From positions 1 to 11,910 of the forward strand of contig CAZANW010000057.1 of the NCBI GenBank assembly GCA_964486625.1: DNA of 11,910 nucleotides. The letters are read 5' to 3'. The stretch comes from JAWCQZ01 sp964486625. Lineage in GTDB: Archaea; Halobacteriota; Syntropharchaeia; JACQPP01. Under the pieces are notes generated by a model. That model ran no database searches. It was not told the origin of the DNA and saw nothing but the letters and a program-made list of their open reading frames with translations. The stretch's first letter is position 1, and each line of letters opens with the position of its first letter. The position numbers and the translations under genes were made by a program. Positions 5,387-11,627 of this stretch are shown here, piece after piece.

Positions 5387-5505
5387 TCACCCCCGCCCCT
5401 CAATAATTTTGCGCTCCTCCTCCGTAATCCCGTAGAGTTTGTAAACAATCTCGTCTATTTTCCGGTCCGTCGCCTCGATTTCGCGCTCGACCCGCAGCCG
5501 CTCCG
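5387..5505 (-). pseudogene. Tail copy B: truncated R-M C-terminal tail
   Basis: The - strand reads AERLRVEREIEATDRKIDEI, then VYKLYGITEEERKIIEGRG and a TGA at 5389-5387. This matches the last 40 or so residues of the Type IIG enzyme and of tail copies A and C. Homology stops abruptly at 5505, where the repeat-bearing insertion 5506-5624 begins, so the front half of the tail is missing. It is followed by the second dprA-like start. Confidence 0.8.
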
Positions 5506-5624
5506 CTCGGAAACTCTCTCGTCCCGTCGGCACGGGCCTCTATCCCGCGAGCCCTTCGGCTCGCGTGGCAGTCAAAGGATGAGGCCCGCGCCGGTCCTCT
5601 CGGGAACTCTCTCGTTTCGTCGGC
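5506..5624. repeat. Small element: 26-base direct repeats around inverted repeats
   Basis: Two direct repeats, 5506-5531 and 5599-5624, match at 23 of 26 positions and bound the segment. Inside are imperfect inverted arms (around 5532-5545 and 5577-5594, sharing GAGGCCCG and GGAT elements). At the centre is a perfect 8-base-arm hairpin at 5546-5565, CGCGAGCC / GGCTCGCG with a CTTC loop. There is no coding capacity. It separates tail copies B and C. It looks like a miniature mobile or structured repeat; no transposase is present in the window. Confidence 0.6.
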
Positions 5625-5635
5625 AACGACTTTCA

Positions 5636-5878
5636 TTAGTCGCTGCCCTCGATTATCCTCCTTTCCTCCTCCGTGATTCCGTAAAGGTTGTAGACGATTT
5701 CATTGATTCGCCTGTCCGCCGCCTCAATCTCGCGCTCAATCAGTTCGCGTTGGTGCGACTCGGGGAGGGGGGCGCGCTGGCGGTGCAACTCCAGCATGCG
5801 GTCCACCAACCGCACCAGTTCGTCGTGGGCGGCGCGGTCGGCGGGGTTGGAGGGGGAGAGGGGGCGGATTGGGAACAT
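5636..5878 (-). CDS. Tail copy C: free-standing 80-aa R-M tail ORF coupled to hicA
   Basis: This is a complete small gene of 80 residues. Its ATG overlaps the hicA stop as TGATG, suggesting translational coupling, and it ends in TAA. The product starts MFPIRPLSPSNPADRAAHDE and continues LVRLVDRMLELHRQRAPLPE to the end YGITEEERRIIEGSD. It corresponds over its whole length to the C-terminal tail of the Type IIG enzyme (6483-6719), including 43 identical bases (5790-5832 and 6637-6679). It is highly charged and predicted helical or coiled coil. In the parent enzyme this region follows the target-recognition domain. A stand-alone role is unknown: it could stabilise HicA/HicB, interact with the R-M enzyme, or be a coding relic acting as a recombination anchor. 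The intact frame and coupling argue against simple decay. Confidence 0.7.
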   Translation of the reverse strand: MFPIRPLSPSNPADRAAHDELVRLVDRMLELHRQRAPLPESHQRELIEREIEAADRRINEIVYNLYGITEEERRIIEGSD

Positions 5879-6102
5879 CAGAGCATCTCCTGGAATTCTT
5901 CGACGGACAATCCCGCTTCCTTGAGGATTCCGTGCAGGGTCCCCCTCTTCAAAGGGTCGCGAAGCGGCACGGTAAGGGTGATGGGCCTCTCCGCAATGAC
6001 CTTCCGCATCTTCACATGACTCCCTCTCTGCCGGACCACGTCGAACCCCGCCCGTCCCAGGGCTTTCACCACTTCCCTGCCGGAGACGACAGGGAGTTTC
6101 AT
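5878..6102 (-). CDS. hicA: HicA-like toxin
   Basis: The 74-residue product begins MKLPVVSGREVVKALGRAGF and has VVRQRGSHVKMRK, containing the Gly-Ser-His with the family's catalytic histidine, then LTVPLRDPLKRGTLHGILKE and the end AGLSVEEFQEML. Length and motifs are those of an intact HicA mRNA interferase. Its ATG at 6102 overlaps the hicB stop (TGATG). An upstream TTG at 6105 would add only one residue and is not preferred. Its own stop overlaps the ATG of tail copy C in the same manner, giving three tightly coupled frames. It is the intact counterpart of the frameshifted copy at 1969-2180. Confidence 0.93.
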   Translation of the reverse strand: MKLPVVSGREVVKALGRAGFDVVRQRGSHVKMRKVIAERPITLTVPLRDPLKRGTLHGILKEAGLSVEEFQEML

Positions 6103-6302
6103 CAAACGGCGACCTCGACGACTTCCCTGCTCTTGGAGGCGGCCGGAACGTCGTCCGGCTCCAAGTAGAGTTCAATCGCCTCCTGGATGTTCTTGAGCGC
6201 CTCGGCCCGGGTGTCCCCCTCGGAGATGCACCCCGGAAGGGCGGGGACCGTGACGGTGTAGCCCCCTTCCGACTGCTTTTCGAGGACCACTTTGAACTTC
6301 AT
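6102..6302 (-). CDS. hicB: HicB-like antitoxin
   Basis: The 66-residue product has the HicB fold: MKFKVVLEKQSEGGYTVTVP, the conserved PALPGCISEGDTRAEALKNI, and an amphipathic AIELYLE helix followed by a short acidic tail. It should neutralise the HicA encoded immediately downstream, whose start overlaps its stop. No separate DNA-binding domain is evident, so autoregulation, if any, would differ from HicB proteins with a C-terminal helix-turn-helix or ribbon-helix-helix. It lies 180 bases downstream of the Type IIG gene on the same strand. An AT-rich TTAAAT patch at about 6349-6354 could be its own TATA-like box, giving a leader of some 20 bases. Confidence 0.92.
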   Translation of the reverse strand: MKFKVVLEKQSEGGYTVTVPALPGCISEGDTRAEALKNIQEAIELYLEPDDVPAASKSREVVEVAV

Positions 6303-6450
6303 CGGAAATGGTGGACGGGGGTGGGCAAAAGAGTTTCGACCGGAGCCGGATTTAAGAGAGCCCCCGCCAAATACCTGCTGAGGCCTTCACCGGCCTCTGG
6401 AGCTCGGGGTGAGACCCGCGGAGCCCTCTGGGCGACGGGGCCTCTCCGGC

Positions 6451-6482
6451 CGCGGGGAGAGGGGCGCGCCCCTTTCCCCGCG
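6451..6482. repeat. 32-base near-perfect palindrome at the R-M gene 3' end
   Basis: The palindrome abuts the TAA of the Type IIG gene (6485-6483). Its centre AGGGGCGCGCCCCT is perfect and its outer arms are CGCGGGG / CCCCGCG, with a single mismatched pair overall. On the + strand it is followed directly by TTATTTTT (6483-6490), like an intrinsic terminator facing the R-M gene. On the - strand it could form a 3'-end hairpin for that gene. The rest of the gap 6303-6450 has further inverted GAGGCC/GGCCTC motifs (6381-6398) and no supported gene. Confidence 0.65.
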
Positions 6483-6719
6483 TTATTTTTGCCCCTCGAT
6501 GATTTTCCGCTCCTTCTCCGTGATGCCGTAGAGCCCGTAAACAATCTCGTCAATCCTCCGGTCCGCCGCCTCGATTTCCCGCCCGATTCTCTCCCTCTCC
6601 GCCGACTCGGGGAGGGGGGCGCGCTGCCTGTGCAGGTCCAGCATGCGGTCCACCAACCGCACCAGTTCGTCGTGGGCGGTTTTGTCGGCGGGGTTGGAGG
6701 GGGAGATGGGGCGGATTGG
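6483..6719 (-). repeat. Tail repeat copy D (within the Type IIG gene)
   Basis: This is the reference copy of the repeated tail, reading PIRPISPSNPADKTAHDELV to the stop after IIEGQK. It is GC-rich like the island, whereas the preceding 1.1 kb of the same gene is not. Copies A, B, C and E match it in whole or part and all lie on the same strand. Confidence 0.85.
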
Positions 6720-9454
6720 GAGCGGTTCAATACTATTCGCAAAGTACTCGTACATGCCACCCCCAGTCATTTTTCCTATTCCACGGAAACGAAATTCAAG
6801 AAGGTTTGAGTTGAGTAGTGCAAGATAATACTTCAAGTCATGATGGTCGCCTGCCTGTTTGAAGATTACAGTCGTACCTGTTAGCCCCATGTACTCAGCA
6901 TTCTCATCTAACGCGAAACGATTTTCAGGGGCGCGATATGGGACCATTATTTTGGGTTGCCCATATCTTTCCCTATGAAGAGGCCAAGTTATTTTGTACC
7001 ACTCACAGTTTCCTCGTATGTATGCCGCCCGCTCTTTCAGTATCTTACTTTGCCCTTTCAAGTATAACGCAACTCCATCGGGGCAATCGGAGAATTCCTT
7101 AGCGTCCTCAACCCAAATAAGGTAAGTTCCGCTGTGTTCTATCAAGTAGCGGCGTATATCGGAAGTCGCCGCATGTTTTCGCATCCATTTCCGTTCAAGC
7201 TTCTCCTTGCGAATCGTCGTGGAATCCACCACAAATACGCTATTTGCACCAGTTTGCATACCCTCGCCGACAAAACATAAATCCCCAAGTCGAGGGTGTC
7301 CGTCGTCTATACGGTCATAGATTTTGCTTAAGGTCGGAGGCACGAACACCCATGCCTTGGAGGTAAGACGGCTCTGAGGGTAATCGAAAACTGATAACGA
7401 TTCAGAGGTATACTCCCCGTGATTCGTCATAAACCGCTCGATGGTCCGCATCAGTTCTTCACTTTTTTCTTTCCACTCGGAGACTTTAGCAACTCGAACC
7501 ATGTTCGAGTTTCTTTTGACCTGATCATTGTCACGTTCAAGTACAATTACCGCAGTTGCGACATTTGCATCTTGAAATACTCTGAAATCCAAAAAATCGA
7601 TGACTGACCGAATAGTGCAATGGTCACGGATGAACTGACGCAGTCGTTGTGCCTTATCTGCTTCTAGGAACGCTCTTGAGACTATGAACCCCAATCGACC
7701 CCGAAGCAATTGTATACCCTGTGTAATGAAATAGAAAAGTACATCTGATTTATCCATCCAAGTTTCTGGAAATTTTTGCTTGATATAAGCCGATTCGATG
7801 GATTGCTTACCTAACGTTTCGATATTAAAATATGGCGGGTTACCAATTATCGCATCAAACCCCCCTCCCCGAACACCTCCGGGAACCCCGCCTCCCAGTC
7901 GAAGCCGTTGATTCTCCTCGCCTCCTCCCCGCTCAACTCGCGCCCCAGCACGTCGCGCGCGTCGGTCCCGACGAGGCTGTTCCCGCAGACGACGTTCTTC
8001 GAGAGGCGCGGCAGCAAATCCTTCCCCTCCGGCACGACCCGCTGCCCCTCCAGCGCCTTCACGTAGAGGCTCATCATGGTGATTTCGACCGCCTGCGGGT
8101 CTATGTCCACGCCGAAGATGTTGTTCTTCAATATGCGCGCCCTCTCGGGGAGGGTGAGGGTGGGCCCGCCGTCGCTGTGGAATTGGATGCGGCCCGCGGC
8201 GGCCTCCCGGTGGCTGGCATACCACTGGAGGTGGTGGTCGAGCAACTTCTGGTAGGCCCCGAGGAGGAACGACCCCGAGCCGCACGCGGGGTCGAGGATT
8301 CGCAGTTTGGAAATCTCGTCCGGGCTCTTGTCCCGGACGAGATTTCCGACGGTGTTCTCGACGATGTAGTCCACGATATACTTCGGCGTGTAGAAGACGC
8401 CCCCGGCCTTCCGGACCTCGGGCTTCTCCTCGACCTTCACGCGCTGGGGGGTGAGGCGGATGACGTTCCCGAGGTAGCGCTCGTAGATGGTGCCGAGGAG
8501 TTCCACCTTGATGACGTCGAACCGGTAGTGGTTGTCGTAGAGGCTGTCGATGATGTTCACGAGCACGGTGGCGTCGAACTGGTAGTCGGGCTCGTCAATC
8601 GCGTGGGGCTTGAAGATGTCCCCGTTCAGTTTTTCGTTGACCTCCTTGAAGAGCGACTTCAGGGGCCCGGGGTGCGCCCGGGGCTTGCCCCGGTAGATTT
8701 CGGCGATTTCGGCGAGGCTCTTCTCGTCCAGGATTCCCCGGTCCTCCGCGATGCGGATGAAGACGAGCCGGTCGAGCATCCGCTGGACCGCCTCGGTCAT
8801 GAGTTTCACGTCGATGTTCGGGTTGCGCTTGTAGAGGTCCTTGGCGAGTTCGACGCGCCACTCCTCCAGGTCCTTCAGGAAGGCGTCGCTGACCGGCTCC
8901 TTCGGCTCCCGCTTCTTCCGCAGGGCCGCGTCGAGGGAGCCCTGCTCGACGGCCTCCCGCGAAAGAAGGTCCCACAGTTCGCCGAACCTCGGGACATACT
9001 GGTCGTGGAAAAAGCGCTCGACGAGGCCGTCCTTGAAGTCCGCGGTGGGCTTCTTCTGGAACACCCGATAGACCAGCAACTCCTCGAAGTTGCACAGGAC
9101 CGCGAAGGGGACCTCGTCGGTGCTCCACGCATATCGCTTCGCTTGGAGAACGTGGTGGGAGAGGGACTCCGAGGGCTTCTTGGCCTCCAGGAAGAACTTC
9201 GTCCCGCGCCCGATGCGGAAGGCGTAGTCGGGCGTGCCCTTCGTCCCCCTCGCCTGGGGCTGGACCTCCTGGTCCTGGAACGGCTTCCCCGCCAGGTTTC
9301 CGACGTCCCACCCCAGGGCCCGGAACAGCGGCCCGATGAAGTTCTCCTTCGCCCACTCCTCCTTGTAGCCCGGCGACTTGACGGAGCCCGCCTGGGCCTG
9401 ATAGTCCTGGACCAGTTTTTCAACGGCCTCCTTCGCCTGCTCCTTCTCGACCAT
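6483..9454 (-). CDS. Type IIG restriction-modification enzyme, chimeric and frameshifted
   Basis: Type IIG enzymes carry cleavage, adenine-N6 methylation and DNA recognition in one chain. From ATG 9454: an N-terminal PD-(D/E)XK nuclease with TPDYAF (D76) and FFLEAKKP (E90, K92); a helical linker; SAM motif I ILDPACGSGSFLLGA (386-400); FGVDIDPQAVEI; and, in the second frame, motif IV GNPPYF. A TaqI-like target-recognition region follows (KIMVPYRAPENRFALDENAE, YYLALLNSNLLEF), then the helical tail ending IIEGQK. The full length would be about 990 residues, normal for the class. One base is missing at 7860-7865 (C6 on the + strand, where C7 would restore frame), between FGEGG and FDAIIGNPPY, so the chain as given stops after residue 535. 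From that point to about 6725 GC is near 42-45%, against about 75% before it. Upstream in-frame ATGs exist but give proline-rich low-complexity extensions. Confidence 0.85.
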
Positions 9455-9652
9455 TCCCGGGCTCTCCAAAATCCCGGACAGGTAAACGGTTTCCGGTGGG
9501 GGCGGCCCGGCCCCTCCCGTTCCTGGACTCGGGTTTCGATTTCCGGGCAGGACTTCCGCCGCCATATCAACGACCCCGCCCGGGGTCTGAAGGGGGTGGC
9601 GTGGGAGGGGCGTGAAAGTGTCCGTTCCCCGCCCCCGGGGCAACGGCCCAAC

Positions 9653-9660
9653 CTCTTTAC
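9653..9660 (+). promoter_or_regulatory. TATA-like box of msrA
   Basis: CTCTTTAC is centred about 27 bases before the msrA ATG (9684) and no Shine-Dalgarno motif follows, fitting leaderless initiation. The 229-base divergent spacer 9455-9683 also holds the R-M gene promoter; an AT-rich GTTTACC on the - strand near 9483-9489 is a weak candidate. I see nothing else in the spacer. Confidence 0.4.
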
Positions 9661-9683
9661 CCCGCGTCGCCACCTCCCTTCCG

Positions 9684-10202
9684 ATGCCCCTCGAAAAAGC
9701 CACCCTCGCCTCCGGCTGCTTCTGGTGCACCGAGGCGGTCTTCCGCCGCTGGAAAGGGGTGAAGGAGGTCGCGGTCGGCTACACCGGCGGCCGGACGCCG
9801 AACCCCGCCTACGAGGAGGTCTGCTCCGGCGCCACGGGCCACGCCGAGGCGGCCCAAATCACCTTCGACCCGGCCGAGACCTCCTACGAGGAGTTGCTCC
9901 GCCTCTTCTTCCGCTCCCACGACCCGACGACCCTGAACCGGCAGGGCGCGGACGTCGGGACCCAATACCGCTCCGCGATTTTCTACCACGACGAGGCGCA
10001 GAAAAAAATCGCCGAGAAGGTCAAAGCGGAGGCGCAGAAGGAGTTCGCCGACCCCATCGTGGCCGAAATCGTCCCGCTGGAGAAATTCTACCCGGGCGAG
10101 GCCTACCACCAGGACTACTACGCGAAGAACCCGAGGGCGCCCTACTGCTCGTTCGTGATTGCGCCGAAGTTGAAGAAGGTGTTCGGCACCCAACGTTTAT
10201 AG
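9684..10202 (+). CDS. msrA: Peptide-methionine (S)-S-oxide reductase MsrA
   Basis: MsrA reduces methionine-S-sulfoxide in proteins and free methionine, repairing oxidative damage in the cytoplasm. The 172-residue product has the signature GCFWCTEAVF (11-20) with catalytic C12, the VGYTGG motif (31-36), SHDPTTLNRQGADVGTQYRS (78-97) and GEAYHQDYY (138-146). These are the substrate-pocket and conserved residues of the family, and the length is complete. Further cysteines at 15, 47 and 155 could act in resolving the disulfide; which one does cannot be decided here. There is no fused MsrB domain. It lies just outside the defence island, in the GC-rich housekeeping segment. Its TAG stop lies within the TATA-like box of purP. 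Confidence 0.97.
   Translation: MPLEKATLASGCFWCTEAVFRRWKGVKEVAVGYTGGRTPNPAYEEVCSGATGHAEAAQITFDPAETSYEELLRLFFRSHDPTTLNRQGADVGTQYRSAIFYHDEAQKKIAEKVKAEAQKEFADPIVAEIVPLEKFYPGEAYHQDYYAKNPRAPYCSFVIAPKLKKVFGTQRL
10195..10202 (+). promoter_or_regulatory. TATA-like box of purP
   Basis: GTTTATAG is centred about 26 bases before the purP ATG at 10225, again implying a leaderless or nearly leaderless transcript. The TAG that ends msrA is the last part of the element. The same stop-in-TATA arrangement is seen at taw1. Confidence 0.55.
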
Positions 10203-10224
10203 TGGCCCTCGCACAACGCGAACG

Positions 10225-11406
10225 ATGATTCCCCGCAAAACCGTCCAGTCCATCGCCTCCGGCTACAAGGTCCTCTCCATCGCCATCTTCGGCTCCCACT
10301 CCGCCCTCGAAACCGGCCTCGCCGCGAAGACCGCCGGATTCAAGACGCTGCTGCTGGCCGAGAGGGGGCGCGACTCCCTCTACACGCTCCACAACCGCCA
10401 CCTCTTCGACGAGGTGCTCCTGCTGAAAAATTTCCGGGACGGCCTCCGCGAGGAGACGCAGGAGAGACTGCGCGAGGCGAACGCGGTGCTGCTCCCGAAC
10501 CGCTCCATGGTCGCCTACTGGGGGCTCGACGCGATTGAAAACCGGCTGAAGGTCCCCCTCTACGGGGCCCGCGGGCTGCTGCGGGCGGAGGAGCGGACGG
10601 CGAAGAGGGGCCAGTACTGGTTCCTCGAAAAAGCGAAAGTCCGCACCCCGAAGAGGTTCGTCTCGCCCGGCAAAATCGACCGCCCGGCGCTGGTCAAGGT
10701 CCAGCAGAGGCGCAACCCCCGGGAGCGCGCCTTCTTCGTCGCCACGTCGCCGGAGGATTTCCGGGCCGGGGCCCAGCGGAGAATCAAGCAGGGCGTGATT
10801 TCGCCGGAGGGGCTCCGCAAGGCGGTGATTGAAGAGTATGTCGTCGGCCCGCTGCTCAACGCCAATTTCCACGCCTACGGCCTGAAGGACCGGTTCGGCG
10901 ACCTCGACCTCGTCGGGTTCTCCGACCGGGAGCAGGCGAACGAGTCGGGCTTCCGCGCCCTCCCGGCCTCGGTCCAGGCGGCCCTGGAGGCGCGGGGGTT
11001 CCCGAGACTCAACGAAGAGGTGGCCCACCGCGGGAAAACGCTGCGGGAGTCGAAGCAGCAGGCCGTCTACGAGGCGGCCCAGCGGCTGCTTCGGGTCTTC
11101 GAGCGCGAGGCGCCGCCCGGCCTCATCGGGCCCCTCGGGCTCCAGGGCGCCCTCGGCCTCGACCGGCGCGGCTCCGTGGAGTTCGTGGTGTTCGACCTCT
11201 CCCTCCGGGTCCCGGGCGACCCCGCCATCGGCCCGACGAGCCCGGCGCTCCACGGGGTGGGCCCCCTGAGCATCAAGCACCGGAAGGTGCTCGCGGGGCT
11301 CCGGAGGCCCTTCGGGGAGCGGCGCATCTCCGCGCCCCTCGACTTGGCGATGATGGAGCTGGAGGTCGCCCAGCGGGAGGGGCGGCTGGCCGAGGTCGTG
11401 ACGTAA
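10225..11406 (+). CDS. purP: PurP-family ligase (FAICAR synthetase-like, ATP-grasp)
   Basis: PurP makes 5-formaminoimidazole-4-carboxamide ribonucleotide from AICAR, formate and ATP, the archaeal alternative to the PurH transformylase step of IMP synthesis. The 393-residue product opens with an N-terminal domain (SIAIFGSHSALETGLAAKTA, 18-37, followed by GFKTLLLAERGRD) typical of PurP. It continues with an ATP-grasp-like part (PALVKVQQRRNPRERAFFVA; VIEEYVVGPLLNANFHAYGL; VEFVVFDLSLRVPGDPA) and ends with RRISAPLDLAMMELEVAQRE and LAEVVT, as family members do. Archaea often carry PurP paralogues of uncertain role, so exact activity is less certain than family. It is transcribed from its own TATA-like box and ends at a stem-loop. 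Confidence 0.88.
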   Translation: MIPRKTVQSIASGYKVLSIAIFGSHSALETGLAAKTAGFKTLLLAERGRDSLYTLHNRHLFDEVLLLKNFRDGLREETQERLREANAVLLPNRSMVAYWGLDAIENRLKVPLYGARGLLRAEERTAKRGQYWFLEKAKVRTPKRFVSPGKIDRPALVKVQQRRNPRERAFFVATSPEDFRAGAQRRIKQGVISPEGLRKAVIEEYVVGPLLNANFHAYGLKDRFGDLDLVGFSDREQANESGFRALPASVQAALEARGFPRLNEEVAHRGKTLRESKQQAVYEAAQRLLRVFEREAPPGLIGPLGLQGALGLDRRGSVEFVVFDLSLRVPGDPAIGPTSPALHGVGPLSIKHRKVLAGLRRPFGERRISAPLDLAMMELEVAQREGRLAEVVT

Positions 11407-11419
11407 AAACCCCTGAACA

Positions 11420-11466
11420 GCCCTCGACTCTCGCGTTTCGATGTCAAAACGGGGTGAGTCGAGGGC
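11420..11466. terminator. Stem-loop between convergent purP and tRNA-Phe
   Basis: Perfect 11-base arms GCCCTCGACTC (11420-11430) and GAGTCGAGGGC (11456-11466) enclose an inner CGTTT / AAACG stem. On the + strand GGTTTT follows. On the - strand the arm is followed within about 10 bases by GGGGTTTTTAC. Lying between two convergent genes, it is well placed to be a bidirectional terminator. Confidence 0.65.
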
Positions 11467-11471
11467 GGTTT

Positions 11472-11545
11472 TGCCACGGGCCGGATTTGAACCGGCGACA
11501 CAACGGTCTTCAGCCGTTTGCGCTCCCAGGCTGCGCTACCGTGGC
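11472..11545 (-). tRNA. tRNA-Phe (anticodon GAA)
   Basis: A complete 74-base cloverleaf can be drawn on the - strand. The acceptor stem is GCCACGG / CCGTGGC (7 pairs) and the D stem GCGC / GCGC with GGG in the loop. The anticodon stem AACGG / CCGTT has loop CTGAAGA (anticodon GAA, G37), the variable loop is GTGTC, and the T stem GCCGG / CCGGC has loop TTCAAAT. The discriminator base is A. CCA is not encoded and there is no intron. G37 is the nucleotide on which Taw1 (933-1913) acts after methylation. Confidence 0.97.
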
Positions 11546-11569
11546 TTCCGAAGTGTGAGGAGGCCGGGC

Positions 11570-11576
11570 GTTTAAC
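11570..11576 (-). promoter_or_regulatory. TATA-like box of tRNA-Phe
   Basis: On the - strand GTTAAAC is centred about 28 bases upstream of the mature tRNA 5' end in an otherwise GC-rich spacer, implying transcription starting close to the mature end. Confidence 0.4.
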
Positions 11577-11627
11577 CCTGCCGCAGGAAACTATTCAACC
11601 TCCCCCCATCCACGGCCCGGGACGGGG

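Noticed and set aside
5506..5624. Insertion sequence with transposase
   Set aside because: No transposase or integrase is encoded anywhere in the window; the element is non-coding.
5100..6019. + strand frames crossing the N gap
   Set aside because: They translate N and poly-C and are antisense to recognised genes or tail copies.
1927..6719. The five tail copies as a CRISPR-like array
   Set aside because: The copies are about 240-base coding sequences at irregular distances separated by whole genes; there are no short uniform repeats and spacers, and no cas genes.
7832..10228. 798-residue + strand frame
   Set aside because: It is the antisense shadow of the Type IIG gene and an off-frame of msrA; it has no motifs and follows the codon bias of the real genes.
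10021..11280. 419-residue - strand frame opposite purP
   Set aside because: Antisense shadow of a recognised gene in GC-rich DNA; no motifs or signals.
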